A stretch of 36,847 nt of DNA from Candidatus Dadabacteria bacterium RIFCSPHIGHO2_12_FULL_53_21. GTDB taxonomy: Bacteria; Desulfobacterota_D; UBA1144; Nemesobacterales; UBA2774. The DNA lies in assembly GCA_001775255.1 (NCBI GenBank), contig MFCJ01000037.1, positions 1 to 36,847 of the forward strand, in the 5' to 3' direction. Position numbers and translations under genes: made by a program. This document shows, piece by piece, positions 7,722 to 15,635 of the stretch (positions are counted from its first letter, which is position 1; each line of letters begins with the position of its first letter). The notes beneath the pieces were generated by a model. It had not been told where the DNA came from and did no database searches. It was given only the letters and a program-made list of their open reading frames with translations.

Positions 7722-8276
7722 AACGGTGCTTCCTCCGGTGTTCAAGGTCTTATACTGACTCATTATGCATAAGTCATTCAATTATATACGGTGGGAGTCA
7801 ATTTTCGCAACCGAAATGTTCATTTCGCAAATATAGCCCGGGTTCTACCCTCTCCTAGTTATTACCGTCAACAACGGCGGGAGTGATCACAGGGGACCGC
7901 TCTCCGATAAAGCCCGTTGGCTTCCACAATTAACTGACTTGGGAGCGTTATTGAATTATTACTCCCGCATTATTAGAATTGTAATATCACGGGGTTAAGC
8001 AGGGTCTTGGGATCCGATGTGTAATCACAAGAAAAAAGCCTGTTCAGACAGACTGGGATATTTCGAAACCTTAAATGCGTTCAATCGTATATTGATAGGA
8101 GAGGCCGGTACGAATATCATCGTTAGACCGATGGCGAAGGCTTTCGTGTTTAGTAGTGAGCCCGAAGATAACAGCAGTGCCCTCATGATGGATACGATCT
8201 ACGGCTTAGAAAGTACACCCCCGGAACGCAGTCGTGTATCCGGGGTAGAAACCCGAATCCTCACCGACACTCGAAT
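7722..8276. other. Leader region of the SLOG/TIR locus
   Basis: About 550 bp separate the divergent lipoprotein gene from the first SLOG gene. It holds a good candidate promoter (7951-7979) and a weakly supported 87-codon ORF (8017-8280). An inverted repeat GGGAG (7941-7945)/CTCCC (7962-7966) brackets the -35 element and could be an operator. I recognise no RNA gene here. Confidence 0.5.
7951..7979 (+). promoter_or_regulatory. Candidate promoter of the SLOG/SLATT-TIR locus
   Basis: TTGAAT (4 of 6), a 17-bp spacer and TAGAAT (5 of 6) face the three-gene unit. The predicted start is near 7986, giving a ~290-nt leader to the first large gene. The -35 lies within the GGGAG/CTCCC inverted repeat. 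Confidence 0.5.
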
Positions 8277-8280
8277 ATGA
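8017..8280 (+). CDS. Possible small leader ORF ahead of the SLOG gene (uncertain)
   Basis: An 87-codon frame begins about 30 nt after the predicted transcription start. Its stop overlaps the ATG of the next gene in an ATGA arrangement, the usual sign of translational coupling. Against it: no clear Shine-Dalgarno, no recognisable domain, and an amino-acid composition that does not look clearly protein-like. It could be a leader peptide gene, an accessory factor of the locus, or chance. The downstream SLOG gene itself lacks a good ribosome-binding site, which makes coupling worth considering. Confidence 0.25.
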   Translation: MCNHKKKACSDRLGYFETLNAFNRILIGEAGTNIIVRPMAKAFVFSSEPEDNSSALMMDTIYGLESTPPERSRVSGVETRILTDTRI

Positions 8281-10130
8281 CGCCTATAAGCGAAGACTAT
8301 CTGATCCCGATTGTTATAGGCGTGACCGGCCGGAAAGGTGATTCCCCCGACGAGGAGCGAGTCTCCGCTCTGGCCCTCCCGGAGATGGTCAGGCTCAGGA
8401 ATACGTTTCCCAACTCCCCGTTCGTCGTAATATCTTCTCTCTCCGGGGGTGACGAATGCCTGCTCGCGAGGCTCGCGATCGAGCACCTTCGCGCCAGGCT
8501 TATAGCGGTACTTCCCTGCCCGCCCGGGCAGTATAAAAACGGGCTCCCGGATGGTAAATACAGGGAAGATTTCTCGGAGCTTCTAGGACGGGCCGAGTCG
8601 TCGATAGATATCTCATCGCTGATGAGGTATAAACTCGGCGGGACAGGGTACGGTTGGGCTGAGGACCGGGCAATGACCGAGAGATTCACCGCGGCCTTTA
8701 TCGCTGAGCACAGCGAAATCCTCTTCGCCATTTCATCCGTTGACGGAAAGGAAGAGCAGGACACGACGGCACGGATAATCAAATGGATACGCGAAGGCAG
8801 GATTACGCGGGAATACTCGCTCAGGATGAATAAGTCCGGCCTCGATACAATGGACAGGAGCATGATAATCTCAATCGACCCTGTGACCCTCCGGACGAAG
8901 ACGGAATCCGTTCCGGCCGACCTAGATTCCGTTCCGGTAATTTCCGGCCCTAAGAATCAATACGGCTTTCCCGGCGCAATATATAGAGCCGCTTCCCGAA
9001 AACTTTCCGGTCTCGTTCAATCCGTGAGTCTCTTTCTCGATAAACTTTATGATTCCTTTTTTAATCGTCCCGGTGCAGATATTACGGATGGCTATGAAAA
9101 ATCGCCCTTCACTGGCATTATGGAGAGGATCGACGGCTTTAACTCCGACATCAGGAATTACTTTGACAAATACGGCGACAAAGACCTCGTAAAATCCAAA
9201 CAGTATCTGCTTCAAAACGAATCGGATAACGAGTTGATATCCGGGGATGGGGCGCTCCGTAAAATAATTTGTCTTTACTCCGCGTCGGACGTATTGTCGC
9301 AATTCTATCAAAAGAAGACAGCGGGCCTTATCAGCTGGATTTACGTCCTCTTCTTTATAGCCGTCGTGCTCTATGGTCTCATCGACTGGAGCTCTTACCT
9401 AGTCCTTTGTTATATAGGGCTCATCCCCGCCATTGCGCTGCTCGTAAAAAAGACCTCGAGGGACAGGATCGAGGACCGCTTCCTCGATTACAGGGGGCTT
9501 GCGGAGGGGCTCCGGGTCCAGTTCTTCTGGACGCTCTCCGGGATTGACGAGAACGTGTCCTCGCATTACCTGAGCAAGTACGAGGGCCTGCTCACGTGGA
9601 TAAGAAAAGCAGTGAGAAGTATCGAGATTGTGACGGTAAGAACGGGGATTGCGGAACACGTTCCGGCAAACAATACGTTCATGGATATTACCAGGAAGCT
9701 ATGGATAGAATCCCAGCTGGGTTATTTCGGTACCAAGAAAAGACCACTCCTGGCGAGGTCCCAGCAGTTCGGCAATATTATGTTCTTGTCCTTCGTATTA
9801 ACCCTTTTGGTCGCTCTCGTGTACGGCATGTATGTTTTGTTTGCCGGGGTGGGCAATAGCGAGGCGATAAATAATTTTCAGATCCTCCTGGGCGTGATTG
9901 CCGCCGTGGGCGTAGCCGCTCAGGCATATAAAAACAAAAGGGCATACGATGAGCTCGAAAGGAGGTACAGCCTCGCTCAGCAGACATATGCCTCGGCGAA
10001 GAGGGAGCTCGAGATTGGCAAAGTGCCTCCGGAGAGTATCCTCATCGCGGTCGGCAGGGAGGCCCTTCTCGAGAACAGCGACTGGCTATGGACCCACAGG
10101 AATGTCCCCATAGAGGTGCCCAAAGGTTAG
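8277..10130 (+). CDS. SLOG-domain protein with duplicated SLATT-like two-helix membrane units (protein A)
   Basis: The 617-residue protein begins with a SLOG (LOG/DprA-like Rossmannoid) domain: strand plus loop IVIGVTGRK (residues 12-20) and the second nucleotide-binding loop SSLSGGDECLLARLAIE (about 53-69), followed by LIAVLPCPPGQY. A linker of some 150 residues leads to a membrane region with helices at about 352-369 and 372-390, a long helical spacer, then helices at about 498-523 and 533-553. After the last pair comes a charged helix (YDELERRYSLAQQTYASAK) and the ending DWLWTHRNVPIEVP, like the tail of SLATT-type effectors. SLOG domains bind nucleotide signals, and SLATT regions are predicted pore-forming effectors. 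I infer a nucleotide-gated membrane effector. The next gene starts 6 bp on and encodes a paralogue. Domain calls are by eye. Confidence 0.8.
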   Translation: MTPISEDYLIPIVIGVTGRKGDSPDEERVSALALPEMVRLRNTFPNSPFVVISSLSGGDECLLARLAIEHLRARLIAVLPCPPGQYKNGLPDGKYREDFSELLGRAESSIDISSLMRYKLGGTGYGWAEDRAMTERFTAAFIAEHSEILFAISSVDGKEEQDTTARIIKWIREGRITREYSLRMNKSGLDTMDRSMIISIDPVTLRTKTESVPADLDSVPVISGPKNQYGFPGAIYRAASRKLSGLVQSVSLFLDKLYDSFFNRPGADITDGYEKSPFTGIMERIDGFNSDIRNYFDKYGDKDLVKSKQYLLQNESDNELISGDGALRKIICLYSASDVLSQFYQKKTAGLISWIYVLFFIAVVLYGLIDWSSYLVLCYIGLIPAIALLVKKTSRDRIEDRFLDYRGLAEGLRVQFFWTLSGIDENVSSHYLSKYEGLLTWIRKAVRSIEIVTVRTGIAEHVPANNTFMDITRKLWIESQLGYFGTKKRPLLARSQQFGNIMFLSFVLTLLVALVYGMYVLFAGVGNSEAINNFQILLGVIAAVGVAAQAYKNKRAYDELERRYSLAQQTYASAKRELEIGKVPPESILIAVGREALLENSDWLWTHRNVPIEVPKG

Positions 10131-10136
10131 AACGTT

Positions 10137-11921
10137 ATGAACGCGATCAAGAAAGTTGAATCCCCCCCGAAAGCCCGTCTCGCGGTCAGGGTCGGCGTTA
10201 CCGGCCACCGTCTGAACGGCCTCGATAAGGCCGATATCGCCGCGCTCAGGATGCGGGTGAACGAAGTCCTGAAGCATATAAGCGGCGTTGCCGGCGAGGT
10301 GAAGTCGTCATTCGAATCTTTGTATTCCGACGGCGGGCCGCCTGTACTGAGGATAATATCTCCTCTCGCGGAAGGAGCGGACACGCTCGTCGCGGAGGCA
10401 GCGCTTGCAGAAGGATTCGAGCTCCAGTGCGCGCTCCCTTTCGGCCGCCAGGAATATGAAAAGGATTTTGCGGACGGCCTATCCCTCGGCAAGTACCGGA
10501 CGCTCCTGGGGACCGCTGCCTCGATACTGGAGCTCGACGGTTCGCGGGCGACGCCCGAGGTCGAGAACGAGTCTTATCAGACCGTAGGCCGGATGGTACT
10601 CGCCCAGAGCGATGTGCTTATTGCGGTATGGGACGGAGAGGACGCGAAAGGGAAGGGAGGCACGGGTCAGATCGTGAAGGAAGCGCTCATTAACGAAATC
10701 CCCGTGGTTTGGATAAACTCCGGTGCCCCGCACGACATAATGGTGCTCATGGGAGGAGAATATGAGGGGTTTAAAAAAGCGAGCCTCCGAGAGCTGGAAC
10801 TCAGACTAAAGAGGGTCCTTAAACCCGAACACCCGAAGAAACCCGACCTCAGCCGTACGTACTTTGATGAAAAACAACCGACCTGGACATGGGGTTTCAT
10901 ATTCGAAGCCTTCTGCGATATATTCGCGCGGGATAGGGTAGATACCGGGGGGGCAAGGGTCGGGGATTTCAACGAATCATCAGAAACGGAATGGCAGAAG
11001 GTTTGGGACTCGTGTCCTGATTTTCCGCAGTCCGTGAAGGATCAGATTAACGAAAAATTCCTCGCTCACTACGCATGGGCCGATAGGCTCGCCAATTATT
11101 ATTCGAATATCTACAGGAGTTCTTTCCTGGCTAACTACCTGATGGCCGCTTTGGCGGTCTTATTCGCACTTCTTCCGCCAATACCGGGGTTTGAAAACCT
11201 GTGGGTACTCTGCGAGCTCGCTTTGATTATCATGATAATAGCAATCACGGCAGTAGGGAACCTGAAGCATTGGCACGAGAGGTGGATAGATTATAGGCTT
11301 CTATCGGAACAGATAAGGCATCTCAGGTTTCTCGCGCCTCTCGGCCTCACCACCCCGGCGTTCAGGGTGCCGGCCCATGATACATACGGAGACCCCAGGA
11401 GCTCGTGGGTAAACTGGCATTTCAGGGGGATTGTCCGAGAAGCGGGAATGGTAGGAACGAGGATAGACAGAGAATACCTCACATCCTACAGGGATTTCCT
11501 CTCGAAGCAGGAAATATCCGCCCAGATAGATTATCATAAACGCAACTCACCCCGCTTCCACAGGATCCATCACAATCTCCATCTAATTGGCGGGGGACTC
11601 TTCGTCCTCACTCTTATCGCGTGTTTAGCCCATCTGTATGTTCACAACGACCTGCTGACCATTCTGGCGGCCATATTGCCTGCATTCGGCGCTGCGTTCT
11701 ACGGTATCCGGACCCATGGGGAATTCGAGCTGATAGCGAAGCGGTCGGATGCCATGAGCGCCCATCTGGAGAACCTCAGGAACGAGATCGAAAAGACCGA
11801 TTTTGTACCATCTTACAGGCTCCTCGGCCAAATCGCTGAAGATACGGCGGAGGTAATGTCATCGGAAACACTAGACTGGAGGATTGTTTTTCAATCCAAG
11901 CGTTTGGTGTTGCCTGGGTAG
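10137..11921 (+). CDS. SLOG-domain protein with duplicated SLATT-like membrane units (protein B, paralogue of A)
   Basis: The 594-residue protein has a textbook SLOG start, VRVGVTGHR (17-25) and ISPLAEGADTLVAEAAL (about 74-90), then ELQCALPFGRQEY and the C-terminal SLOG part VLIAVWDGEDAKGKGGTG plus PVVWINS. A helical linker follows, then membrane helices at about 330-350, 355-377, 482-502 and 506-526 in two pairs. The ending TLDWRIVFQSKRLVLPG parallels that of protein A. SLOG loops are more canonical here (GHR, EGAD) than in A (GRK, GGDE), so B may be the better ligand binder. The 6-bp gap to A implies co-translation and perhaps a hetero-oligomeric channel. Function by analogy: SLOG in ThsA of Thoeris senses cyclic ADP-ribose isomers made by TIR proteins, and a TIR gene follows. 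No biochemical role is proven by the sequence. Confidence 0.85.
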   Translation: MNAIKKVESPPKARLAVRVGVTGHRLNGLDKADIAALRMRVNEVLKHISGVAGEVKSSFESLYSDGGPPVLRIISPLAEGADTLVAEAALAEGFELQCALPFGRQEYEKDFADGLSLGKYRTLLGTAASILELDGSRATPEVENESYQTVGRMVLAQSDVLIAVWDGEDAKGKGGTGQIVKEALINEIPVVWINSGAPHDIMVLMGGEYEGFKKASLRELELRLKRVLKPEHPKKPDLSRTYFDEKQPTWTWGFIFEAFCDIFARDRVDTGGARVGDFNESSETEWQKVWDSCPDFPQSVKDQINEKFLAHYAWADRLANYYSNIYRSSFLANYLMAALAVLFALLPPIPGFENLWVLCELALIIMIIAITAVGNLKHWHERWIDYRLLSEQIRHLRFLAPLGLTTPAFRVPAHDTYGDPRSSWVNWHFRGIVREAGMVGTRIDREYLTSYRDFLSKQEISAQIDYHKRNSPRFHRIHHNLHLIGGGLFVLTLIACLAHLYVHNDLLTILAAILPAFGAAFYGIRTHGEFELIAKRSDAMSAHLENLRNEIEKTDFVPSYRLLGQIAEDTAEVMSSETLDWRIVFQSKRLVLPG

Positions 11922-11938
11922 TCAATCACAGCTATAAT

Positions 11939-11960
11939 CCTCCGGTATTTCCTCTGGAGG
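11939..11960 (+). promoter_or_regulatory. Hairpin in front of the TIR gene, pairing with an upstream GGAGG
   Basis: CCTCCGG (11939-11945) can pair with CTGGAGG (11954-11960; one G-U) around an 8-nt loop. No T-run follows, so it is not a terminator. The stem hides GGAGG, leaving only the G-rich segment 11962-11969, 6 nt before the ATG, as ribosome-binding site. It could adjust TIR translation relative to the SLOG genes. Confidence 0.4.
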
Positions 11961-11975
11961 AGAGGGGGGAAACAG

Positions 11976-13349
11976 ATGGCTCACGATGTTTTTATCAGTC
12001 ACTCCGGAAAAGACAAACCCATAGCCGACGCCGTGTGCGCGACACTGGAAATCGGCGGCGTAAGGTGCTGGATCGCGCCGAGAGACATAGTGCCCGGCAC
12101 ACAGTGGGGCGAGGCGATTATAGATGCCATAAGCTCGAGCCGGGTCATGGTGCTCGTTTTCTCTTCCAATGCCAATGAATCCCAGCAGATCATCAGGGAA
12201 GTAGAACGCGCGGTCAGCAAGGGCATACCCGTTATCCCTTTCAGGGTCGAAGACGTCGACCCCAATAAATCCCTCGAATATTTCATAAGCGCACCGCACT
12301 GGCTCGATGCCTTGACCCCGCCCCTCGAAAAGCACCTGGAACAGCTTCTGTCCACAATAAAGCTGCTGCTCTCAAGACAAGGGGCGCGCACAGAACCTCC
12401 TTCCGACGGAGATACCGCGCGAGCAAGCGGAGCCACTCCATCCGGGCCCGAAAGGGCCGGTCGGGAGTCGGATACGCGCATTGAAACCATCAGGCCGCTC
12501 GAAAAGAAGGATTATTCCGGCGGAAAGTCTTTCCTCGAGGATAAAAAGAAGCTCGGCGGTCTAATAGCCCTAGTCCTGGTTTTAGGATTGGCCGGGTATC
12601 TGATTTTCGGCGGCGGTGACGACGGCAATGATGGGACGAACAATAATCAGAACCAGATCATACCGGGCCCGTCCAATCATTATCAGCCTCCCGTATATAC
12701 CCCGTCCCCTCCCGGTCCGTACGATAACGAAGGGAACTGGGGGGCTATAGCGATTGCGCCAAGCGGGGGCTGGGGTTTTTCCTCGAACATGTCCTCGAAA
12801 CAGGCGGCCGAGAAGGACGCTGTTGAAAGGTGCAGTCAATTCAATACGGGGTGCGAGGTCAGAATCTCGTTCAATACCTGTGCTGTCTATGCCACGGCCC
12901 CGGACGGGTCATACGGTTGGGCGACAAATACTACCGTCGATCTGGCGAGAAATAACGCGGTAAGCGAATGTCACAAGTATACGAATGATCTGTGCTCCTC
13001 GTTCATCGAATTGTGCGCCGACGGGAGCGTTAAGAGTGTCAATGAATGGGCTGCGATAGCGACTGCCGACAATGGGCAATACGGCGCCGCATGGAACTAT
13101 CCCACGCGGGTCCAGGCGGAAAAAGCGTCGGTCGATGAGTGTGCGAAGTACGGGCCCAACTGTCAGATGAGGATTTCGTTCACCGACTGCGGTGCTATAG
13201 CGAGGAGTGAGGACGGAGCTATCGGATGGGGCTATTATGCGGACATGAGCCAGGCGGTCAAGGCTGCGATGGATGAGTGCGACAACCGGGGCGAAAAACC
13301 CTGCAGCATCCTCACCCAGCTCTGCGCCGACGGGAGCGAGAGGAAATAA
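11976..13349 (+). CDS. Membrane-spanning TIR-domain protein with periplasmic DUF4189-like repeats
   Basis: The 457-residue protein has a TIR domain at residues 2-133: HDVFISHSGKDK, the BB-loop region CWIAPRDIVPGTQWGEAI, VMVLVFSSNANES, and REVERAVSKGIPVIPFR, where Glu75 aligns with the catalytic glutamate of NAD-cleaving TIRs. A linker (about 134-190) ends in a Lys/Asp-rich stretch before one helix (about 194-213, LIALVLVLGLAGYLIF). Positive-inside bias puts TIR in the cytosol and the tail outside. After a Pro/Asn/Gly linker the tail (253-457) has four ~50-residue half-repeats (WGAIAIAPSGGWGF; YATAPDGSYGW; WAAIATADNGQYG; GAIARSEDGAIGW), each with a C...C pair, as in two DUF4189 domains. I infer a receptor or signal-generating NADase of the upstream SLOG effectors. 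A terminator follows directly. Confidence 0.88.
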   Translation: MAHDVFISHSGKDKPIADAVCATLEIGGVRCWIAPRDIVPGTQWGEAIIDAISSSRVMVLVFSSNANESQQIIREVERAVSKGIPVIPFRVEDVDPNKSLEYFISAPHWLDALTPPLEKHLEQLLSTIKLLLSRQGARTEPPSDGDTARASGATPSGPERAGRESDTRIETIRPLEKKDYSGGKSFLEDKKKLGGLIALVLVLGLAGYLIFGGGDDGNDGTNNNQNQIIPGPSNHYQPPVYTPSPPGPYDNEGNWGAIAIAPSGGWGFSSNMSSKQAAEKDAVERCSQFNTGCEVRISFNTCAVYATAPDGSYGWATNTTVDLARNNAVSECHKYTNDLCSSFIELCADGSVKSVNEWAAIATADNGQYGAAWNYPTRVQAEKASVDECAKYGPNCQMRISFTDCGAIARSEDGAIGWGYYADMSQAVKAAMDECDNRGEKPCSILTQLCADGSERK

Positions 13350-13352
13350 AGT

Positions 13353-13382
13353 AGTCCGGATTCTTCAATTGCCGGATTTTTT
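13353..13382 (+). terminator. Intrinsic terminator of the SLOG/TIR locus
   Basis: AGTCCGG (13353-13359) pairs with CCGGATT (13372-13378, one G-U) over a 12-nt loop and is followed by six T residues. It begins 4 bp after the TIR stop codon and overlaps the 3' end of the convergent gene. Confidence 0.7.
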
Positions 13383-14204
13383 GACCGGCACGGCTTCCAT
13401 AACGACCTCGGGTGAATCACGGTCGTTCTCCAAACCCTCGTACCTCACCCATTTGTGCGGGGGGGCGACCGTAAACCAGAAGTAGGTCTTCGGGAAAAAG
13501 ACTTTGAACACATTGAGGGCGCCCAGCTTGGGGACGAGCTCGACTTTATAGCACTCGACTTCCCCGCCCGGCGTGTTTATCGTCTCACGCCCCTTCTGTT
13601 TGAATTCGACGTTATAGAGATCGGGCTCGTTAGTCAGGAATTGAGCTTTGACCGTATCGTCCGTACCGAAAGGGAGCGATCGGAGCGCAAGGACTATTCC
13701 CTCTACGATCATCAGGTCCCGTTCGGTCTCGAAAGATTCGTTTACAGAACCGTTGTTTTCGTGATCTTCCCTTACGAATGTCACCGTCCCCGCAGAGTCA
13801 TCCACCGTTTTCCTTTCTGTCATTACCAGATTCCCCTGCATGTCCCTGACTTCTGTCACCGCTTGTACGGGAGTAAACGCAGCCCCGGATTTCCACACCG
13901 AAACGGATTCCCATTTCATATCCCTCGTGTAAGGGTTTGTAAGTCCCTGCGCGTTTAGCACCAACCTTACCTTTGACTCGCCGCTTTCGATAAATTCATC
14001 CAGCGTCCAGGTCGCTTTCCATCTCGTCCCTCCTTCCTTGTAAGAGGTGATGAAGGAGCCTTCCTCTTTTTTACTCATAGGGGGTACGCTCATCGGATGC
14101 GCTTGGGGCGCGGCCATCAGTTGGGATAATAAAAAGAGCACGAGTATCACAATATCTCGCTTATATGATATGCGAATTGCACTGCGGCTGAGACCGGTAA
14201 CCAT
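13365..14204 (-). CDS. Secreted protein, DUF3108-like
   Basis: The 279-residue protein opens with a hydrophobic segment (IVILVLFLLSQLMAAPQAH) that reads as a signal peptide with a likely AxA-type cleavage site, so it is exported. The mature part is rich in beta strands and ends with GRETINTPGGEVECYKVELVPKLG followed by KTYFWFTVAPPHKWVRYEGLEN. This is the arrangement of DUF3108-type periplasmic proteins, in which a GxVxTPAGxFxC-like strand is followed by a 'phenylalanine-tryptophan-pressed-against-sheet' end. The similarity is suggestive, not firm. It is a single gene, convergent with the TIR gene, and its last codons overlap that operon's terminator. Confidence 0.7.
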   Translation of the reverse strand: MVTGLSRSAIRISYKRDIVILVLFLLSQLMAAPQAHPMSVPPMSKKEEGSFITSYKEGGTRWKATWTLDEFIESGESKVRLVLNAQGLTNPYTRDMKWESVSVWKSGAAFTPVQAVTEVRDMQGNLVMTERKTVDDSAGTVTFVREDHENNGSVNESFETERDLMIVEGIVLALRSLPFGTDDTVKAQFLTNEPDLYNVEFKQKGRETINTPGGEVECYKVELVPKLGALNVFKVFFPKTYFWFTVAPPHKWVRYEGLENDRDSPEVVMEAVPVKKSGN

Positions 14205-14360
14205 CGCTATTCTCCTGGATATTCCGGTATGATATCGATTAATTATTCCCGGGACGCTGAATTGTTATTATTCGGTCAATAATGCTAATATGTCAATACT
14301 TATTACAAGTCTGCCGAATCTGATATTAGAATATGCCTAGCCCTGGAGTCGGAGTGATAA

Positions 14361-15590
14361 TTGAAAAAATTTCTTAGAGGACATTATCTCATCCTCGGGA
14401 TAATCGCGGGCGTGATACTCGGCGGGATCGTCGGCTCGTTTTACCCCGAGACCGGCGTTAGAGTCGGGTTTCTCGGGAAGCTTTTTATAAACGCCTTGAA
14501 AATGATAGTGCTCCCGCTGATCCTGGTCTCGATAACGCTCAGCATCATGAAGGTCGAGAGGCTGGGGTCGCTCGGTCTCAGGACGTTCGTCTACTTTATC
14601 TCGACTACCGCCATCGCCGTTATTCTGGGCATAGTTCTCGTGAATCTGATACATCCCGGCGTAGGGGGCGCCGTACTCACGGGCGAGATACCGGAAATAA
14701 TAAAAGGAAAGGAGAATATGAGTATCGTCGAGGTGCTCTTATTGGAATTCGTTTCCCCTAACCTTTTCGAATCGGCTGTGAAATTCGACATACTCCCGCT
14801 CATCGTAGCGTCTATTTTATTCGGCGCCGCGTTCGCCGCGCTCGGAAGGGAAAACAAGCCGGTCGTCGAATTGTTCACCCTGCTCGACAAGGCCGTGATG
14901 AAGATAGTGCACTGGATAATGATATTCACCCCGCTCGGCATTTTCGGCCTCATAGCCGAGCGCATCGGCCTGGCCGGGGGCGGGAGCCAGGTGATCGCGC
15001 TTGCGGCCGAGCTCGGCAGGTATTTTCTGTGCGTGGTATTGGGGCTCTTCATACACGGGGTCATTATATTACCCATGATACTTTTTTTATTTTCCGGAAG
15101 AAACCCGCTCGAGTACGTTTCACATCTGGGCAGGGCGCTGCTCACTGCGTTCTCGACGGCTTCCTCCTCTGCCACGCTGCCCCTCACTATGGAAGGGGTG
15201 ATCGACGAGGCCGGGGTGAGTCCCAAGGTGGCGAGGTTCGTGCTTCCCCTGGGAGCGACCGTCAATATGGACGGGACTGCGCTCTACGAAGCTGTGGCGG
15301 CCATATTCATAGCCCAGAGCTACGGAATAGAATTGGGCATACCGCAGATGGTTGTTGTGTTTTTTACCGCAACGCTCGCGTCCATAGGGGCTGCGGGAAT
15401 ACCGGAAGCGGGGCTCGTGACGATGGTGCTCGTGCTCAAGTCGGTCGGACTTCCGATCGAGGGAATAGGGCTGATACTTGCGATAGACTGGCTTCTCGAC
15501 CGTTTCAGAACGACGATAAACGTCTGGGGTGATTGTGTCGGCGCAGCCGTTATAGACAAATATGAAAGTGAAGGACAGGGTAAAGTGTGA
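14361..15590 (+). CDS. Dicarboxylate/acidic amino acid:cation symporter (DAACS family)
   Basis: This 409-residue inner-membrane transporter of the GltP/GltPh/DctA family has the diagnostic elements: the serine-rich HP1 tip TASSSATLPLTM, GATVNMDGTALYEAVAAIFIAQ (TM7, NMDGT), the HP2 tip AGIPEAGLV, and DRFRTTINVWGDCVGAAVI (TM8). The TM8 arginine before TTINV corresponds to the residue that holds the side-chain carboxylate in glutamate/aspartate members, so an acidic substrate is likely. Coupling is probably to sodium or protons. The start is TTG, supported by GGAG about 7 nt upstream. The gene stands alone, so context gives no substrate. Confidence 0.93.
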   Translation: MKKFLRGHYLILGIIAGVILGGIVGSFYPETGVRVGFLGKLFINALKMIVLPLILVSITLSIMKVERLGSLGLRTFVYFISTTAIAVILGIVLVNLIHPGVGGAVLTGEIPEIIKGKENMSIVEVLLLEFVSPNLFESAVKFDILPLIVASILFGAAFAALGRENKPVVELFTLLDKAVMKIVHWIMIFTPLGIFGLIAERIGLAGGGSQVIALAAELGRYFLCVVLGLFIHGVIILPMILFLFSGRNPLEYVSHLGRALLTAFSTASSSATLPLTMEGVIDEAGVSPKVARFVLPLGATVNMDGTALYEAVAAIFIAQSYGIELGIPQMVVVFFTATLASIGAAGIPEAGLVTMVLVLKSVGLPIEGIGLILAIDWLLDRFRTTINVWGDCVGAAVIDKYESEGQGKV

Positions 15591-15635
15591 CGAGAGGCCG
15601 TGTAAATGTACCGGCGGTATTGCACTTCGGAGCAG

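Noticed and set aside
13455..13958. + strand ORF of 167 codons opposite the DUF3108-like gene
   Set aside because: Antisense shadow. The minus-strand frame has a signal peptide and domain-like pattern.
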